Assembly: GCF_012034175.1 (NCBI RefSeq)
Contig: NZ_JAATEJ010000002.1
Location: forward strand, 248,001-312,000
Direction of reading: 5' to 3'
Length of the DNA: 64,000 nt
From: Actinacidiphila epipremni
GTDB lineage: Bacteria; Actinomycetota; Actinomycetes; Streptomycetales; Streptomycetaceae
A model generated the notes under the pieces. That model was not told where the DNA came from. It saw nothing but the letters and a program-made list of their open reading frames with translations, and made no database searches. Position 1 is the first letter of the stretch. Every line of letters starts with the position of its first letter. A program made the translations under genes and the position numbers. Of this stretch, positions 17,151-25,550 are shown in pieces.

Positions 17151-17594
17151 GTGCGCCGACGTTGGCAGGACGGCGAGGCGACCCTGCGCGTCCCGCGCGA
17201 CGCGGGCGGGGGCGGAGGTGGGGTTGGGGCTGCGGCTTCGGTTGCGCCTGGGGCCGGGGCCGGGGCGGTGCCCGGGGGCTGGGTGGAGGTGCCGCTGCGG
17301 GTCGCGGCCTCGTACCGCGCCCGCACCCGCGGGCTGCTCGGCCGCACCGGCCTGGACGGCGCGCTGCTGCTGACCCCCGCCTCCAGCATCCACACCGTCC
17401 GGATGCGCTTCCCCATCGACGTCGCCTACCTCGACCGCCGGCTGCGCGTCCTCGCCGTCCGCACGATGCCCCCCGGCCGCCTCGGCCGCCCCCGCCTGCG
17501 GGCCCGGCACGTCCTGGAGTCCGAGGCCGGCGCGATGGCCCGCTGGGGCGTACGGCCCGGGGTGCGGCTGGAGGTCGCGGCGGACGCCGGGTGA
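17151..17594 (+). CDS. DUF192 domain protein
   Basis: A 147-residue protein whose residues about 45-140 form a DUF192 fold: VAASYRARTRGLLGRTGLDGALLLTPASSIHTVRMRFPIDVAYLDRRLRVLAV, with RARHVLESEAGAMARWGV near the end. The family (YmcC/CorE-like) has no settled function; in archaea and bacteria members are often secreted or linked to pilus loci. Residues about 15-42 are a Gly/Ala slippage-prone insert. GTG 17151 has GGGAGG upstream. It is divergent from the prepilin peptidase and convergent with the OmpA operon. Confidence 0.85.
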   Translation: MRRRWQDGEATLRVPRDAGGGGGGVGAAASVAPGAGAGAVPGGWVEVPLRVAASYRARTRGLLGRTGLDGALLLTPASSIHTVRMRFPIDVAYLDRRLRVLAVRTMPPGRLGRPRLRARHVLESEAGAMARWGVRPGVRLEVAADAG

Positions 17595-17602
17595 GCCCCA
17601 CG

Positions 17603-17645
17603 AAAAAACGGGCCGGTTCGCAGGGGGGGAGAGCGAACCGGCCCG
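17603..17645 (-). terminator. Intrinsic terminator of the pilin-OmpA operon
   Basis: CGGGCCGGTTCGC (17609-17621) and its exact complement (17633-17645) form a 13-base stem with an 11-base loop. On the minus strand it is followed by six Ts (A-run 17603-17608), a textbook rho-independent terminator for the OmpA-like gene 47 bases upstream. It may also stop the plus-strand DUF192 transcript. Confidence 0.9.
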
Positions 17646-17691
17646 AGGGGGGGAGTTACACCGTACCGCGTCCTGGCCCGCAACCCGCACC

Positions 17692-18360
17692 TTACGCGGC
17701 AGGAGGAGTGAAGGTGATTTCCACGCGGCGGTTCTGCTGGCGGCCACTTTCGGTGGAATTGTCCGCAATGGGGTAGTCCTCGCCGTAGCCGCGGACCTGG
17801 AAGGTGTGGGATGAGTCACCGGCACTGCTCAGCGCCGCGGCCAGCACCTCGTACACCGCCTGTGCCCGCTGTCGCGACAGCGTCACGCCGTGCTCACTGC
17901 TCCCCAGGTCGTCCGTGAAACCGAAGACACGAATGGGTGAGGTGACGTGCCGCGTGTTGATATCCGCGGCGATCGCCTGGATCCGGGCGGTCGCGGCGGC
18001 CGACAGCGTCGCGCTGTCCTTGTCGAAGGCCACCTCCGACTGGAGCGCGTAGGTCACCGTCGAGTTCGACGTCTCCTCGCGCTGCTCCGGCTGGTCGGCC
18101 GCCACCGAGGACTCGTCCGACACCGACACGATGTCCAGCACCTTCGCCGGCGCGAGCTTTGACCCCTCCGGGAGCCGCAGGTTCGGCGAGGCCGGGTCGA
18201 TCGGCACGGGCGCGCTCGGCGCCGCGTCCCCCGCGGACGGCGGCGGCACCCCGTCCGCGACCGCCGGCGGCGCGACCACCACCCCGAGCGCGACCGCGGT
18301 CCCGCCGGCCGCGAGAACCACACTGAGCGCGATACGCGCGGCTGCCGCCGCGGGCTTCAT
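17692..18360 (-). CDS. Secreted OmpA-like peptidoglycan-binding protein
   Basis: A 222-residue exported protein. A signal sequence (about 1-37, ARIALSVVLAAGGTAVALGVVVAPPAVA) is followed by a Pro/Ala linker and an OmpA C-terminal domain (about 110-222) with YALQSEVAFDKDSATLSAAATARIQAIA, the peptidoglycan-contact segment VFGFTDDLGSSEHGVTLSRQRAQAVYEVL and SGRQQNRRVEITF. In a monoderm it should sit outside the membrane, anchored to peptidoglycan. ATG 18360 follows GAGGGG. It is the last gene of the Flp-pilin unit, six bases after the lipoprotein gene, suggesting a cell-wall anchor or channel for the pilus. Confidence 0.9.
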   Translation of the reverse strand: MKPAAAAARIALSVVLAAGGTAVALGVVVAPPAVADGVPPPSAGDAAPSAPVPIDPASPNLRLPEGSKLAPAKVLDIVSVSDESSVAADQPEQREETSNSTVTYALQSEVAFDKDSATLSAAATARIQAIAADINTRHVTSPIRVFGFTDDLGSSEHGVTLSRQRAQAVYEVLAAALSSAGDSSHTFQVRGYGEDYPIADNSTESGRQQNRRVEITFTPPAA

Positions 18361-18365
18361 CCGGA

Positions 18366-18959
18366 TCACCCCTCGGAGATGGTGATTTTGGCGGGGGGCA
18401 TGGTGGGGAGCTCGAACTCCACCTCGGTGGTGGTGGGGGGTGGGGAGGGGAATTGGGCGAAGAAGGGACGGGATTCCTTGGGTTCGATGTCGACGAGGCC
18501 CATGGTGCACAGGCACCGCCCGTCCGTGTCCCGCAGCACGTAATACCGCTTCTTGCCCGCCTCGTCGACGAGGAGGGCGCCGGCCACCGACGCACCGGAC
18601 TTCGCGACGGCGGTCTCGGAGCCGACCCAGAGATCGGCGGTGAAGGGCTCGTCGCCGTCGTTGGTCACGGATCCCTCGACCGTCAGGAAGCCGCCGTCGT
18701 CACGGCTCGCGGAATTGATGGTGACGGACATGTTCTCGGCCCCCTTGATCTGGGCGAGGACCTTTGTCGGCGTCGGGGACGGCGTGTCGGCCCCGTCGTC
18801 GGCACCGGCTGTCGGGGAACCGCCGGTCTTGGCCGACGATTTGTGCTTCTGGTCGGACGGCTTGTCGCCGCCGCCCCCTCCGCCGCCGCATCCGCTGACG
18901 AGCAGGGCCGTGGCCGCGGCCAGTGCCCACGCCGAGGAGACCCTGTGCCCGTATCGCAT
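18366..18959 (-). CDS. Putative lipoprotein of the pilus locus
   Basis: A 197-residue exported protein with lipobox LLVSGC in WALAAATALLVSGC, then a Gly/Ser/Thr-rich linker to about residue 65. The remaining ~130 residues form a beta-rich domain (VLAQIKGAENMSVTINSASRDDGGFLTVEGSVTNDGDEPFTADLWV) resembling an extracellular immunoglobulin-like or DUF4352-type fold; I do not recognise a named family. ATG 18959 gives the correct signal peptide. An alternative ATG at 18995 would overlap the TadG stop (ATGA) and add 12 residues. Placed between the TadG-like and OmpA-like genes, it is likely a surface component of the pilus machinery. Confidence 0.75.
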   Translation of the reverse strand: MRYGHRVSSAWALAAATALLVSGCGGGGGGGDKPSDQKHKSSAKTGGSPTAGADDGADTPSPTPTKVLAQIKGAENMSVTINSASRDDGGFLTVEGSVTNDGDEPFTADLWVGSETAVAKSGASVAGALLVDEAGKKRYYVLRDTDGRCLCTMGLVDIEPKESRPFFAQFPSPPPTTTEVEFELPTMPPAKITISEG

Positions 18960-18991
18960 CGTTCCCCGTTCTCCCACCGCACGGCTGAATG

Positions 18992-19618
18992 TCATCTGCT
19001 CAGGTGGACTGTGTAGAAGGTGGACAAGTCAAGCCGGAAGTCGCCGGACGTCGGATCGAGCGTCACCTCTCCCTGCTTGCAGGAGAATTTCAGGTCGTGC
19101 CCGCTCGCGGACCCGAACGTGCAGCGCGAGTCCACCACGGCTGTCGCTGTTGCCTTCGCGTACATCTTCTCCGTGTCGGGGACCACCGAAGTGCCCACCG
19201 AACGCCGGGACTTGACCGTGACGGTGTAGCCCTTTCCGGCCGCCGCCGCCACGCACCCGCCGGCCGTCACCTCCGCACGGTTCGCCTCGGCGTACGCGGA
19301 CGCAGCGCTGCACGCCGGTCCCGCGTGGGAACCGAGGTCGCCCAGGAGAGCGGTGAGGCCGGCAGCGTCCCCCGACATCAGAGCGGCGAGGAATTCGTCC
19401 TGGACGGCGTCCCGGTCGGCGCGCGCGGCGGCCAGCGCCGCGGCGTCGGCGGCGGTCTGGGCGCCGTTCCGCGCCACCGAGGCCTGGCCCACGGCGAAGT
19501 AGGCGAAGGCCAGGAAGAACAGCGCGGCCATGGCGACGATGTAGATGCCGACTGTCTGCCCGCGGTCCCCGGCGGCACGGGTTGCGTACCGGACACGTAC
19601 GGCGCGCGTCGCGCGCAC
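18992..19618 (-). CDS. TadG-like pilus assembly protein
   Basis: A 208-residue membrane protein. Residues about 15-45 are the TadG-type anchor DRGQTVGIYIVAMAALFFLAFAYFAVGQASVARNGAQTAADAAALAAARADRDAV. This matches the Flp pilus-assembly TadE/TadG-like family, in which the N-terminal helix is followed by a run of small residues. The C-terminal part is extracellular with four cysteines (PACSAAS, GGCVAAA, SRCTFGS, FSCKQGE) that could form disulphides. It lacks the +5 Glu of true pilins. GTG 19618 begins 5 bases after the stop of the pilin gene and is translated with it. Confidence 0.85.
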   Translation of the reverse strand: MRATRAVRVRYATRAAGDRGQTVGIYIVAMAALFFLAFAYFAVGQASVARNGAQTAADAAALAAARADRDAVQDEFLAALMSGDAAGLTALLGDLGSHAGPACSAASAYAEANRAEVTAGGCVAAAAGKGYTVTVKSRRSVGTSVVPDTEKMYAKATATAVVDSRCTFGSASGHDLKFSCKQGEVTLDPTSGDFRLDLSTFYTVHLSR

Positions 19619-19623
19619 GCCGG

Positions 19624-19866
19624 CTAGCCCGCGTTGATGATGTTGTTGATGGTCCTGGTGATGCCGCGTTTGACGGTGTTGCCGATGTCCGTCGTCCCGG
19701 CCAGCACCCCGATGATCACCGCGATCACCACCGCGATTCCCAGGTACTCGAAGGACGTCTGGCCGCGGTCGCCGCCGGAGGCGGTGAGGCGGGTGGTGAT
19801 GCGGTCGAGTCGGTCGCGGAGCCAGAGCTCCGTGTTGGTGTAGCGCTGGAGTGCCCACCTGTTCAT
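19624..19866 (-). CDS. Flp-like major pilin precursor
   Basis: An 80-residue prepilin. A basic N-terminal leader (about 1-37) ends at the cleavage motif DRG|QTSFEYLG, with Glu at +5 of the mature protein, followed by a 20-residue hydrophobic helix (IAVVIAVIIGVLAGT) and a short tail (TDIGNTVKRGITRTINNIINAG). This small size and motif fit Flp-type pilins processed by A24 peptidases, here encoded at 16379. I prefer ATG 19866, with GGGG 9-10 bases upstream; ATG 19881 would leave the Shine-Dalgarno touching the codon. It is the first gene of a four-gene unit. Confidence 0.85.
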   Translation of the reverse strand: MNRWALQRYTNTELWLRDRLDRITTRLTASGGDRGQTSFEYLGIAVVIAVIIGVLAGTTDIGNTVKRGITRTINNIINAG

Positions 19867-20190
19867 GGTTGTTCGCCCCATCCTTTGTCACCTGGCTGGT
19901 GGTACGTACGGCGGTGGCCGTGGGGTGCCCGTCGGGGTCGGGGGTGGTGGTCACGGTGCACCGCCTCTCGCTGGTGGTCGGTTGTCGTCCGCCGCGGGGT
20001 GGATCGGATTGCAGGTGCAAATATGGTTGCGAATGCAAAGGTACACCCGAACCTTCGGCCTTCGCAGCCGGTTGCGCGCCAATCGCCGGAGGGGCAAGTG
20101 GCGCTTACAGCATGACGGTTGGTCACCCTCGGTCGCACCATGATCACGCAGTTCGGCGAAATCGCCGAGGCCGGCCGGAGCATCCGGTGC
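19867..20190. other. 324-base spacer holding the pilin promoter
   Basis: The region separates TadC from the pilin gene, so the pilin-TadG-lipoprotein-OmpA unit can be transcribed separately from the upstream secretion-machine genes. It is less GC-rich around 20005-20045, where two TTGC-type dyads lie (separate entry). No gene is supported on either strand. Confidence 0.6.
20009..20038. promoter_or_regulatory. Tandem TTGC dyads upstream of the pilin unit
   Basis: TTGCAGGTGCAA (20009-20020) and TTGCGAATGCAA (20027-20038) are two inverted repeats of the same TTGC...GCAA type, 18 bases apart centre to centre and so nearly two helical turns. They lie about 145-170 bases upstream of the pilin start in the AT-richest part of the spacer. 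They look like a double operator; the binding protein is unknown. Confidence 0.5.
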
Positions 20191-21099
20191 TCACCCGCTC
20201 CCGAAGACGTCGCCGAAGTGGATCTGCGAGCCGATGATGGTGCCGGCGATCAGCAGGATCATGGTGGCGGGGACGAGCAGCACGGTGATGACGCCGGTCG
20301 CGCGCGGGACCATGCGGGCGGCGCGGCGGCGGGCGTTCTGGGCCTCGGTGCGGCGCATGTCGGTGGCGATCTGGAGCAGCGTGCGGGCGATGGGCGCGCC
20401 GAGTTCTTCGCCCTGCTGGAGGGCGGTGACGAACTGGCCCACCTGGTCGCTGCGGTTGCGCTTGCGGAGCTGGTCGAAGGCGTCGCGGCGGCTGACGCCG
20501 ACGTCCATCTGGCGCAGGGCGATCCGGATCTCGTCGGACCAGGGGCCGGTGTAGACGGAGTTGACGCGTTCCAGGGCCTGCCGGAAGCCGAGGCCGGCGC
20601 TGACGACGACGGCGAGGACGTCGAGGAAGTCGGGCAGGGTGCGCTCGATGTCGTCGCGGCGGCGGCGGATGGCGAGGGAGAGGCCGAGGTCGGCCCAGAA
20701 CCAGCCGTAGGCGAGCAGCAGCAGGGCCAGGAACCAGTTGCCGCGGGTGAGCAGCAGGAGGGCGCACAGGGCGCCGAGGAAGCCGTAGACGGCCCGGCGG
20801 GCGGCGTAGCGCTCGACGGTGAGGCCGTGCGGGTGGCCGGCGTGGTCGATGCGGGCGCGCATCTTCGCGACCCGGGCGGGGCCCATGAGGCGCATGACCA
20901 GGGGGGCCCAGCGGATGCCGAGCCGGTCGATGGCGTTGCCGGCCCGGGTGGTGCGGGTGCGGCCGACGTCGAGGGCGAGCGCGAGGTCGTCGGGGAGCTT
21001 GGCGTCGGCGCGCAGCAGCCCGATGGCGTGGACGACGCCGACCGCGCAGGCGGCGAGCGCCACGGCCAGTCCGAGGCCGGCGAGGGTCATGGGGCTCAT
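20191..21099 (-). CDS. tadC: TadC-like inner-membrane platform protein
   Basis: A 302-residue type II secretion F-domain protein. An N-terminal helix (about 4-27) is followed by a soluble segment, a helix pair (YGFLGALCALLLLTRGNWFLALLLLAYGWFWADLGL) and the T2SSF cytoplasmic helical bundle (DIERTLPDFLDVLAVVVSAGLGFRQALERV ... VGQFVTALQQGEELGAPIARTLLQIATDMR). It ends in a hydrophobic helix (GVITVLLVPATMILLIAGTII). With TadB it forms the platform on which the TadA ATPase works. Its start overlaps the tadB stop by 4 bases. It ends the long upstream unit. Confidence 0.93.
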   Translation of the reverse strand: MSPMTLAGLGLAVALAACAVGVVHAIGLLRADAKLPDDLALALDVGRTRTTRAGNAIDRLGIRWAPLVMRLMGPARVAKMRARIDHAGHPHGLTVERYAARRAVYGFLGALCALLLLTRGNWFLALLLLAYGWFWADLGLSLAIRRRRDDIERTLPDFLDVLAVVVSAGLGFRQALERVNSVYTGPWSDEIRIALRQMDVGVSRRDAFDQLRKRNRSDQVGQFVTALQQGEELGAPIARTLLQIATDMRRTEAQNARRRAARMVPRATGVITVLLVPATMILLIAGTIIGSQIHFGDVFGSG

Positions 21100-22214
21100 A
21101 TGTCGATCCTTGACATGCGGCGGATCAGCGCGAAGCCGACGACGTACAGCCCGAGCGAGACCAGGACGCAGATGCGGCCGATGTTGGAGCCGGTCAGGGC
21201 GCTGAGGGAGCCGGGCATGATGCGGTTGAGCAGGAACAGGGAGCCGAGGCCGATGACGGGGACGGCGTAGGCGGTGACGGTGACCTGGGACATCTGGGTA
21301 CGGATCTCGCGCCGGGTCTCCTTGCGCTCCTCCAGGGTCACCGTGAGGTTGCGCAGCGACTCCACGACGGAGCCGCCGGCCCGGCTGGAGAGCACCAGGG
21401 TGGAGACCAGGACGATCAACTCCCGGCTGGGCAGGCGCTGTTGCAGCTCGGCCAGGGCGTCCTCGACGGAGTGGCCGAGGGCCATCGCGTCGGCGACCTG
21501 CTTCAGCTCCTCGCCGGCCGGCGCGTCCAGCTCCTCCGCGGCCATGGAGACGGCGGTGCGCAGCGCCAGCCCGGCCTGCGTGGCGTTGGCCAGGACCCGG
21601 GCGAGGTCGGGGAGTTGGGCGATGAAGCGCTCGGTACGGACCCGGCGCCGCCACTCCAGGAACGAATACGAGGACCACCCGGCGATGATCGCGGCGATCG
21701 GCCCGAAGAAGGGCGCGAAGACCACCCACGCGGCGGCCCACGCCCCGACGACGACCCCGGCCGCGGCGGCGGTGAACTGCCCCGGTGTGAGGTCGGTGCC
21801 GGTGGCGGCGAGCCGCCCGGCCAGCGCCCGGCCCCAGGCGTAGCTCCGTACCCGGCGGTCGAGCCGGGCGAAGGGCACGGGCGGGCCCACCGGGCCGCTG
21901 CCGTCGCCGAGTTCGGCGGCGAGCCGCTCGACGAGCGCGGCCCGGTCGGCGCGGCCCCCGCGCCAGGCGTGCAGGCCCCACACGGCGAGCACGAGCGCGA
22001 GCAGCGTGACGCCGAGCACGAGCAGCGGATACGGCCCGGCGGCGAAGTTCCGCCCGGCGGCGGCGAGTTGGCCGGCGGCGTGCCCCGGAGCGGCAGTCGG
22101 CTGCCCGGCCATGTGGTCCGGGGCGGCGGCGAGTTGCCCTGCCGCGTGGCCGGAGCCCGCGGCCGGGCCGGGCCCCGTACCGGCGGCGAGGGGCAGCCCC
22201 GCGTGGCGCGTCAT
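21096..22214 (-). CDS. tadB: TadB-like inner-membrane platform protein
   Basis: A 372-residue T2SSF protein. The first ~55 residues are unusual, an Ala/Gly/Pro-rich repeat in which GHAAGQLAAA occurs twice, about 60 bases apart at DNA level. Then come a helix (about 60-80), a helix pair (FTAAAAGVVVGAWAAAWVVFAPFFGPIAAIIAGWSSYSF), the T2SSF bundle (RFIAQLPDLARVLANATQAGLALRTAVSMAAEEL ... ELIVLVSTLVLSSRAGGSVVESLRNL) and two C-terminal helices. ATG 22214 overlaps the tadA stop by 4 bases. It is the partner of TadC. Confidence 0.93.
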   Translation of the reverse strand: MTRHAGLPLAAGTGPGPAAGSGHAAGQLAAAPDHMAGQPTAAPGHAAGQLAAAGRNFAAGPYPLLVLGVTLLALVLAVWGLHAWRGGRADRAALVERLAAELGDGSGPVGPPVPFARLDRRVRSYAWGRALAGRLAATGTDLTPGQFTAAAAGVVVGAWAAAWVVFAPFFGPIAAIIAGWSSYSFLEWRRRVRTERFIAQLPDLARVLANATQAGLALRTAVSMAAEELDAPAGEELKQVADAMALGHSVEDALAELQQRLPSRELIVLVSTLVLSSRAGGSVVESLRNLTVTLEERKETRREIRTQMSQVTVTAYAVPVIGLGSLFLLNRIMPGSLSALTGSNIGRICVLVSLGLYVVGFALIRRMSRIDI

Positions 22215-23545
22215 TTCGCCTCCCGGCTGTCGAGTTCGAGCTCGCTCGCCCCGACCCCGAAGGCGGCCGGGACGTGCTCGCCGGCGAGGTAGAGCCGTTC
22301 GCCGATCTCCCGTGGCACGGGCCGGTGTTCGTACCAGCCGCGGACGATCCGGTCGACGCCCAGCGGCTCGGCGCGGAAGCGGGTCGCGGAGGTGAGGCGG
22401 AAGGTGTCGCGCCCGCGCGAGGACAGGACGGCGATCTCGGCGATGCGGCGGGTGCCGTCGATGTGGCGGTGGAGCTGGACGATGACGTCGAGGGCGCTGT
22501 TGATCTGGTCGCGCAGCGCCTCGAAGGGGATCTTGACCTCGCTCATCGAGGCGAGGGTCTGGAGCCGCAGCACCGCGTCCTCCGCGGAGTTGGCGTGCAC
22601 GGTGGCGAGCGAGCCGTCGTGGCCGGTGGACATGGCCTGGAGCATGTCGAGGGTCTCGCCGCCGCGCACCTCGCCGACGATGATGCGGTCGGGGCGCATC
22701 CGCAGCGAGTTGCGGACCAGGTCGCGGATGGTGACCCGGCCCTCGCCCTCGACGTTGGGCGGCCGGGACTCCAGGCGGATCACATGCTCCTGCTGGAGCT
22801 GGAGTTCGGCGGCGTCCTCGACGGTGATGATGCGCTCGCCGTCGGGGATGAGCCCGGACAGGGAGTTGAGCAGCGTCGTCTTGCCGGAGCCGGTGCCGCC
22901 GCTGACGATGATGTTGCACTTGGCGCGCACGAACGCCGACAGCAGGAGCAGCATGTGCTCGTCGAGGGTGCCCAGGCCGATGAGTTCCTTGAGGGTGTAC
23001 GCGCGCGGGAAGCGGCGGATGGTGAGGGTGGGCCCGGTCAGGGACAGCGGCGGGATGATGACGTTGACGCGCTCGCCGGAGGGCAGCCGGGCGTCGACCA
23101 TCGGATTGGACTCGTCCACGCGGCGGTTGACGGTGGAGACGATGCGCTCGATGGTCTGGAGCAGCTGCTCGGCGGAGGAGAAGCGGGCGGCGACGGGTTC
23201 GACGCGTCCGCCGCGTTCGACGTAGATGCGGTCGGGCCCGTTGACCATGATCTCGGTGACGGACGGGTCTTCGAGCAGCGGCTCCAGGATGCCCAGGCCC
23301 AGCGCCTCGTCCACGACCCGGCGGATCAGCCCGGCGCGCTCGGCGGTGGACAGGACCGGGCCCTCGCGGCTGATGATGTGCCCGAGGACGCGCTCCAGGC
23401 GCGAGCGGCGCTCGGCGGGCGCGAGCGCGGACATCTCGGCGAGGTCGATCTCCTGGAGCAGCTTGGCCCGGTAGACGGCGACCAGGTGGCTCTCCTGGGT
23501 CTGCGGGGTGGCCTCGTCGACGGTGAGGCGGGCGCGCAGGCTCAT
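22211..23545 (-). CDS. tadA: TadA/CpaF secretion ATPase
   Basis: A 444-residue hexameric ATPase that powers pilus assembly. The N-terminal domain includes PAERRSRLERVLGHIIS and VTEIMVNGPDRIYVERGGR. The core has Walker A SGGTGSGKTTLLNSL (about 212-226), the Asp box RIITVEDAAELQLQQEHVIRLE, Walker B region RPDRIIVGEVRGGE and the His box LATVHANSAEDAVLRLQTLA. These are the four hallmark motifs of the TadA/CpaF subfamily. ATG 23545 overlaps the preceding TadE stop by 4 bases. All catalytic residues appear intact, so the machine should be functional. Confidence 0.96.
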   Translation of the reverse strand: MSLRARLTVDEATPQTQESHLVAVYRAKLLQEIDLAEMSALAPAERRSRLERVLGHIISREGPVLSTAERAGLIRRVVDEALGLGILEPLLEDPSVTEIMVNGPDRIYVERGGRVEPVAARFSSAEQLLQTIERIVSTVNRRVDESNPMVDARLPSGERVNVIIPPLSLTGPTLTIRRFPRAYTLKELIGLGTLDEHMLLLLSAFVRAKCNIIVSGGTGSGKTTLLNSLSGLIPDGERIITVEDAAELQLQQEHVIRLESRPPNVEGEGRVTIRDLVRNSLRMRPDRIIVGEVRGGETLDMLQAMSTGHDGSLATVHANSAEDAVLRLQTLASMSEVKIPFEALRDQINSALDVIVQLHRHIDGTRRIAEIAVLSSRGRDTFRLTSATRFRAEPLGVDRIVRGWYEHRPVPREIGERLYLAGEHVPAAFGVGASELELDSREAK

Positions 23546-23976
23546 GGCGTGGTGTCCTCCCTCGGCATGGTCGCGCTGCGGGACACGGGCCCGAACAGGT
23601 GCACGCCGGGCAGCACGGAGGGGACGTCGACACTGGCCTGGGCCCGGTAGCCGTCGGCGGAGGCCGACCGGACGGTGACGTGCGCCGTCAGCCAGTCGCT
23701 GACGGCGTTCTCGCCGGCGGTCCGGCCGCGCGCGATCCCGCCGTCCGGTGCCGGCAGCGCGGCGGTACGGGCGGCCGTACGCGCCGCCGTCCCGGCCTGC
23801 TCGCCGCAGTAGGCGACCAGGCCCAGCTGGATGCCCGCGAGAGCTATCAAGAGCACGAGCGGCAGCATGCCGAGGTATTCGAGCGAGGCGACACCCCGGT
23901 CCCGGCGCGACCCCGCCCGGGCCCGCCGGAGGGGCCGTATGCGCCCCGGACTGCCGTGCCGTAGCGGGCTGTTCAT
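23542..23976 (-). CDS. TadE-like pseudopilin
   Basis: A 144-residue protein with a strongly basic leader (about 1-28), a prepilin-type cleavage site RDRG|VASLEYLG with Glu at +5, and a hydrophobic stretch (MLPLVLLIALAGIQLGLVAYCG). The ~90-residue extracellular part contains a single cysteine (in VAYCGEQAG) near the membrane. It fits the TadE family of minor pseudopilins. Start and stop overlap both neighbours by 4 bases, between the CpaE-TadE fusion and tadA. Processing by the peptidase at 16379 is inferred. Confidence 0.88.
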   Translation of the reverse strand: MNSPLRHGSPGRIRPLRRARAGSRRDRGVASLEYLGMLPLVLLIALAGIQLGLVAYCGEQAGTAARTAARTAALPAPDGGIARGRTAGENAVSDWLTAHVTVRSASADGYRAQASVDVPSVLPGVHLFGPVSRSATMPREDTTP

Positions 23977-25550
23977 CGGTCCGGCCTCTCGTCGACCGTC
24001 TGCGCGTGGCCGTGGATGCGCATGGGGAAGTCGATCGCGCCGGGGAAGAGCACCGGGACCTTGAGGGTCACCGTCACCGAGACCTTGCCTTCCGAGTAGT
24101 CGACCCGGTCGGTGTGCTCGGAGCCGCGCCAGGCGCTCGGCAGGTCGGCCTTCGCGGCGGTGTCGGCGTCGCCCGCCGTGCCGACCGCCGCCGCCCGGGC
24201 GGCCTCGTCCGCCGCGTTGCCGGCCAGGGTGAAGGTGTAGCCGGCGAGCACCGCCTGCCAGACCAGGATCAGGGTGATGAGGATGATCGGCGTCATCCCC
24301 AGGGTCTCCAGCGTGACCTGGCCCTTGTCGCCGCCGCCCCGGCGGGACTTGCGACCGCGCGGGGCGGGCAGCGTCGCGCCGGTGACGAGGCCGATTTCGC
24401 CGGCGAGCGACCAGATGCCGGCCTTGACGGTGGAGCGGGTGTCGAGGTCGTGGATGCGGCCGGCGTCGATGACGGGCTGGAGTTCGCGGAAGGCGGCGGG
24501 GACGACGGAGGCGGCGATGCGGGTGCCGGTGATGCGGCCGACGAGGGTGGGCTGGATCTCGGTGGCGCGGTTGTGCCGGTTGACGACGGTCGTGGTGTCC
24601 TGCGGCTTGCGCACCTGGAGCCGGTCCCACATGCGCACCATGCGCTTGGCGGCGCGTACGGCGACGACGTCGGGTGTGGTGACCAGCACCGCGGTGTCGG
24701 CGATCTCGACGGCGACCGCGTTGGCGCTGGTCACCTGGGTGCCGCAGTCGACGACGACGACCTCGTAGCGCTGCCGCAGCGCGGTCAGGACGAGCCGGGC
24801 GGCGCGGTCGGTGACGTCCTCGCCGCGTTCGCCGTCGGCGGGGGCGAGGAGCAGGGCGACGCCGGACTCGTGGACGTACATGGCGTCGGTGAGGACGCGC
24901 GAGGAGACGTCGGCGATGTCGGCGAGGTCGGCGATGGAGCGGCGGAACTGGACGTCGAGGTAGGAGGCGACGTCGCCGCCCTGGAGGTCGAGGTCGACCA
25001 GGGCGGTGGAGCGGCCGGAGGCGTGTGCGGCCAGGGCCAGGTGGACGGCGGTGACGGTGGTGCCGACGCCGCCCTTGGCGCCGGCGACGGCGACGACGGT
25101 GCCGCCGGCGACCGCGGGCAGCGCGGCGCGCTGCGGGCTGAGGTGGCGGCGCACGCCCGCGGCCCAGGTGGCGGCGGCGTCGATACGGGCGCCGAGTTCG
25201 TCGTACGACAGGGGCAGCGCGACGACGCCACGGGCGCCGGCGGTCATGGCGGCGGCGAGCGCGGCCGGGCCGGTGTCGGGGGTGAGCAGGACGACGCCGA
25301 CCGCGGGGAAGCGCAGCGCGATGTCGCGTACCAGGTCCAGCGCGGGCATCGGGCCGATCGACTCGTGCACGACGGCGACTTCGGGCAGGTCGTCGACGCC
25401 GGTCTCGGCCGCGCGGGCGAGCAGGTCGAGCAGCGCGGTGGAGTCGGGCAGCGCGGGGGCCGGCTCGGCGCCCGGGAGTTGGGCGAGCAGGCCGAGCAGG
25501 GCGCGGGCGGCGTCGGGGTCGGAGGTCCCGGCGACGATGCGTACGGTCAC
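23973..25550 (-). CDS. CpaE-like ATPase fused to a TadE-like pseudopilin
   Basis: A 525-residue fusion in one uninterrupted frame. Residues about 1-135 are a receiver-like domain (VAVVHESIGPMPALDLVRDIALRFPAVGVVLLT). Residues about 148-395 are a MinD/ParA-type ATPase with deviant Walker A AGAKGGVGTT (157-166), ALVDLDLQGGDVASYL and VVVDCGTQ, as in CpaE/TadZ, the polar localisation factor. From about residue 404 a TadE-like pilin follows: DKG|QVTLETLG with Glu at +5 (E415), a hydrophobic helix (MTPIILITLILVWQAVLAGYTFT) and a ~75-residue extracytoplasmic domain. CpaE and TadE are usually separate proteins. Cleavage at G410 would release the pilin from the ATPase. Confidence 0.9.
   Translation of the reverse strand: MTVRIVAGTSDPDAARALLGLLAQLPGAEPAPALPDSTALLDLLARAAETGVDDLPEVAVVHESIGPMPALDLVRDIALRFPAVGVVLLTPDTGPAALAAAMTAGARGVVALPLSYDELGARIDAAATWAAGVRRHLSPQRAALPAVAGGTVVAVAGAKGGVGTTVTAVHLALAAHASGRSTALVDLDLQGGDVASYLDVQFRRSIADLADIADVSSRVLTDAMYVHESGVALLLAPADGERGEDVTDRAARLVLTALRQRYEVVVVDCGTQVTSANAVAVEIADTAVLVTTPDVVAVRAAKRMVRMWDRLQVRKPQDTTTVVNRHNRATEIQPTLVGRITGTRIAASVVPAAFRELQPVIDAGRIHDLDTRSTVKAGIWSLAGEIGLVTGATLPAPRGRKSRRGGGDKGQVTLETLGMTPIILITLILVWQAVLAGYTFTLAGNAADEAARAAAVGTAGDADTAAKADLPSAWRGSEHTDRVDYSEGKVSVTVTLKVPVLFPGAIDFPMRIHGHAQTVDERPDR

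Noticed and set aside
16379..17416. 345-residue version of the prepilin peptidase
   Set aside because: The extra N-terminus is Pro-rich, overlaps the divergent DUF192 gene and has no membrane or zinc motif; GTG 17107 is favoured.
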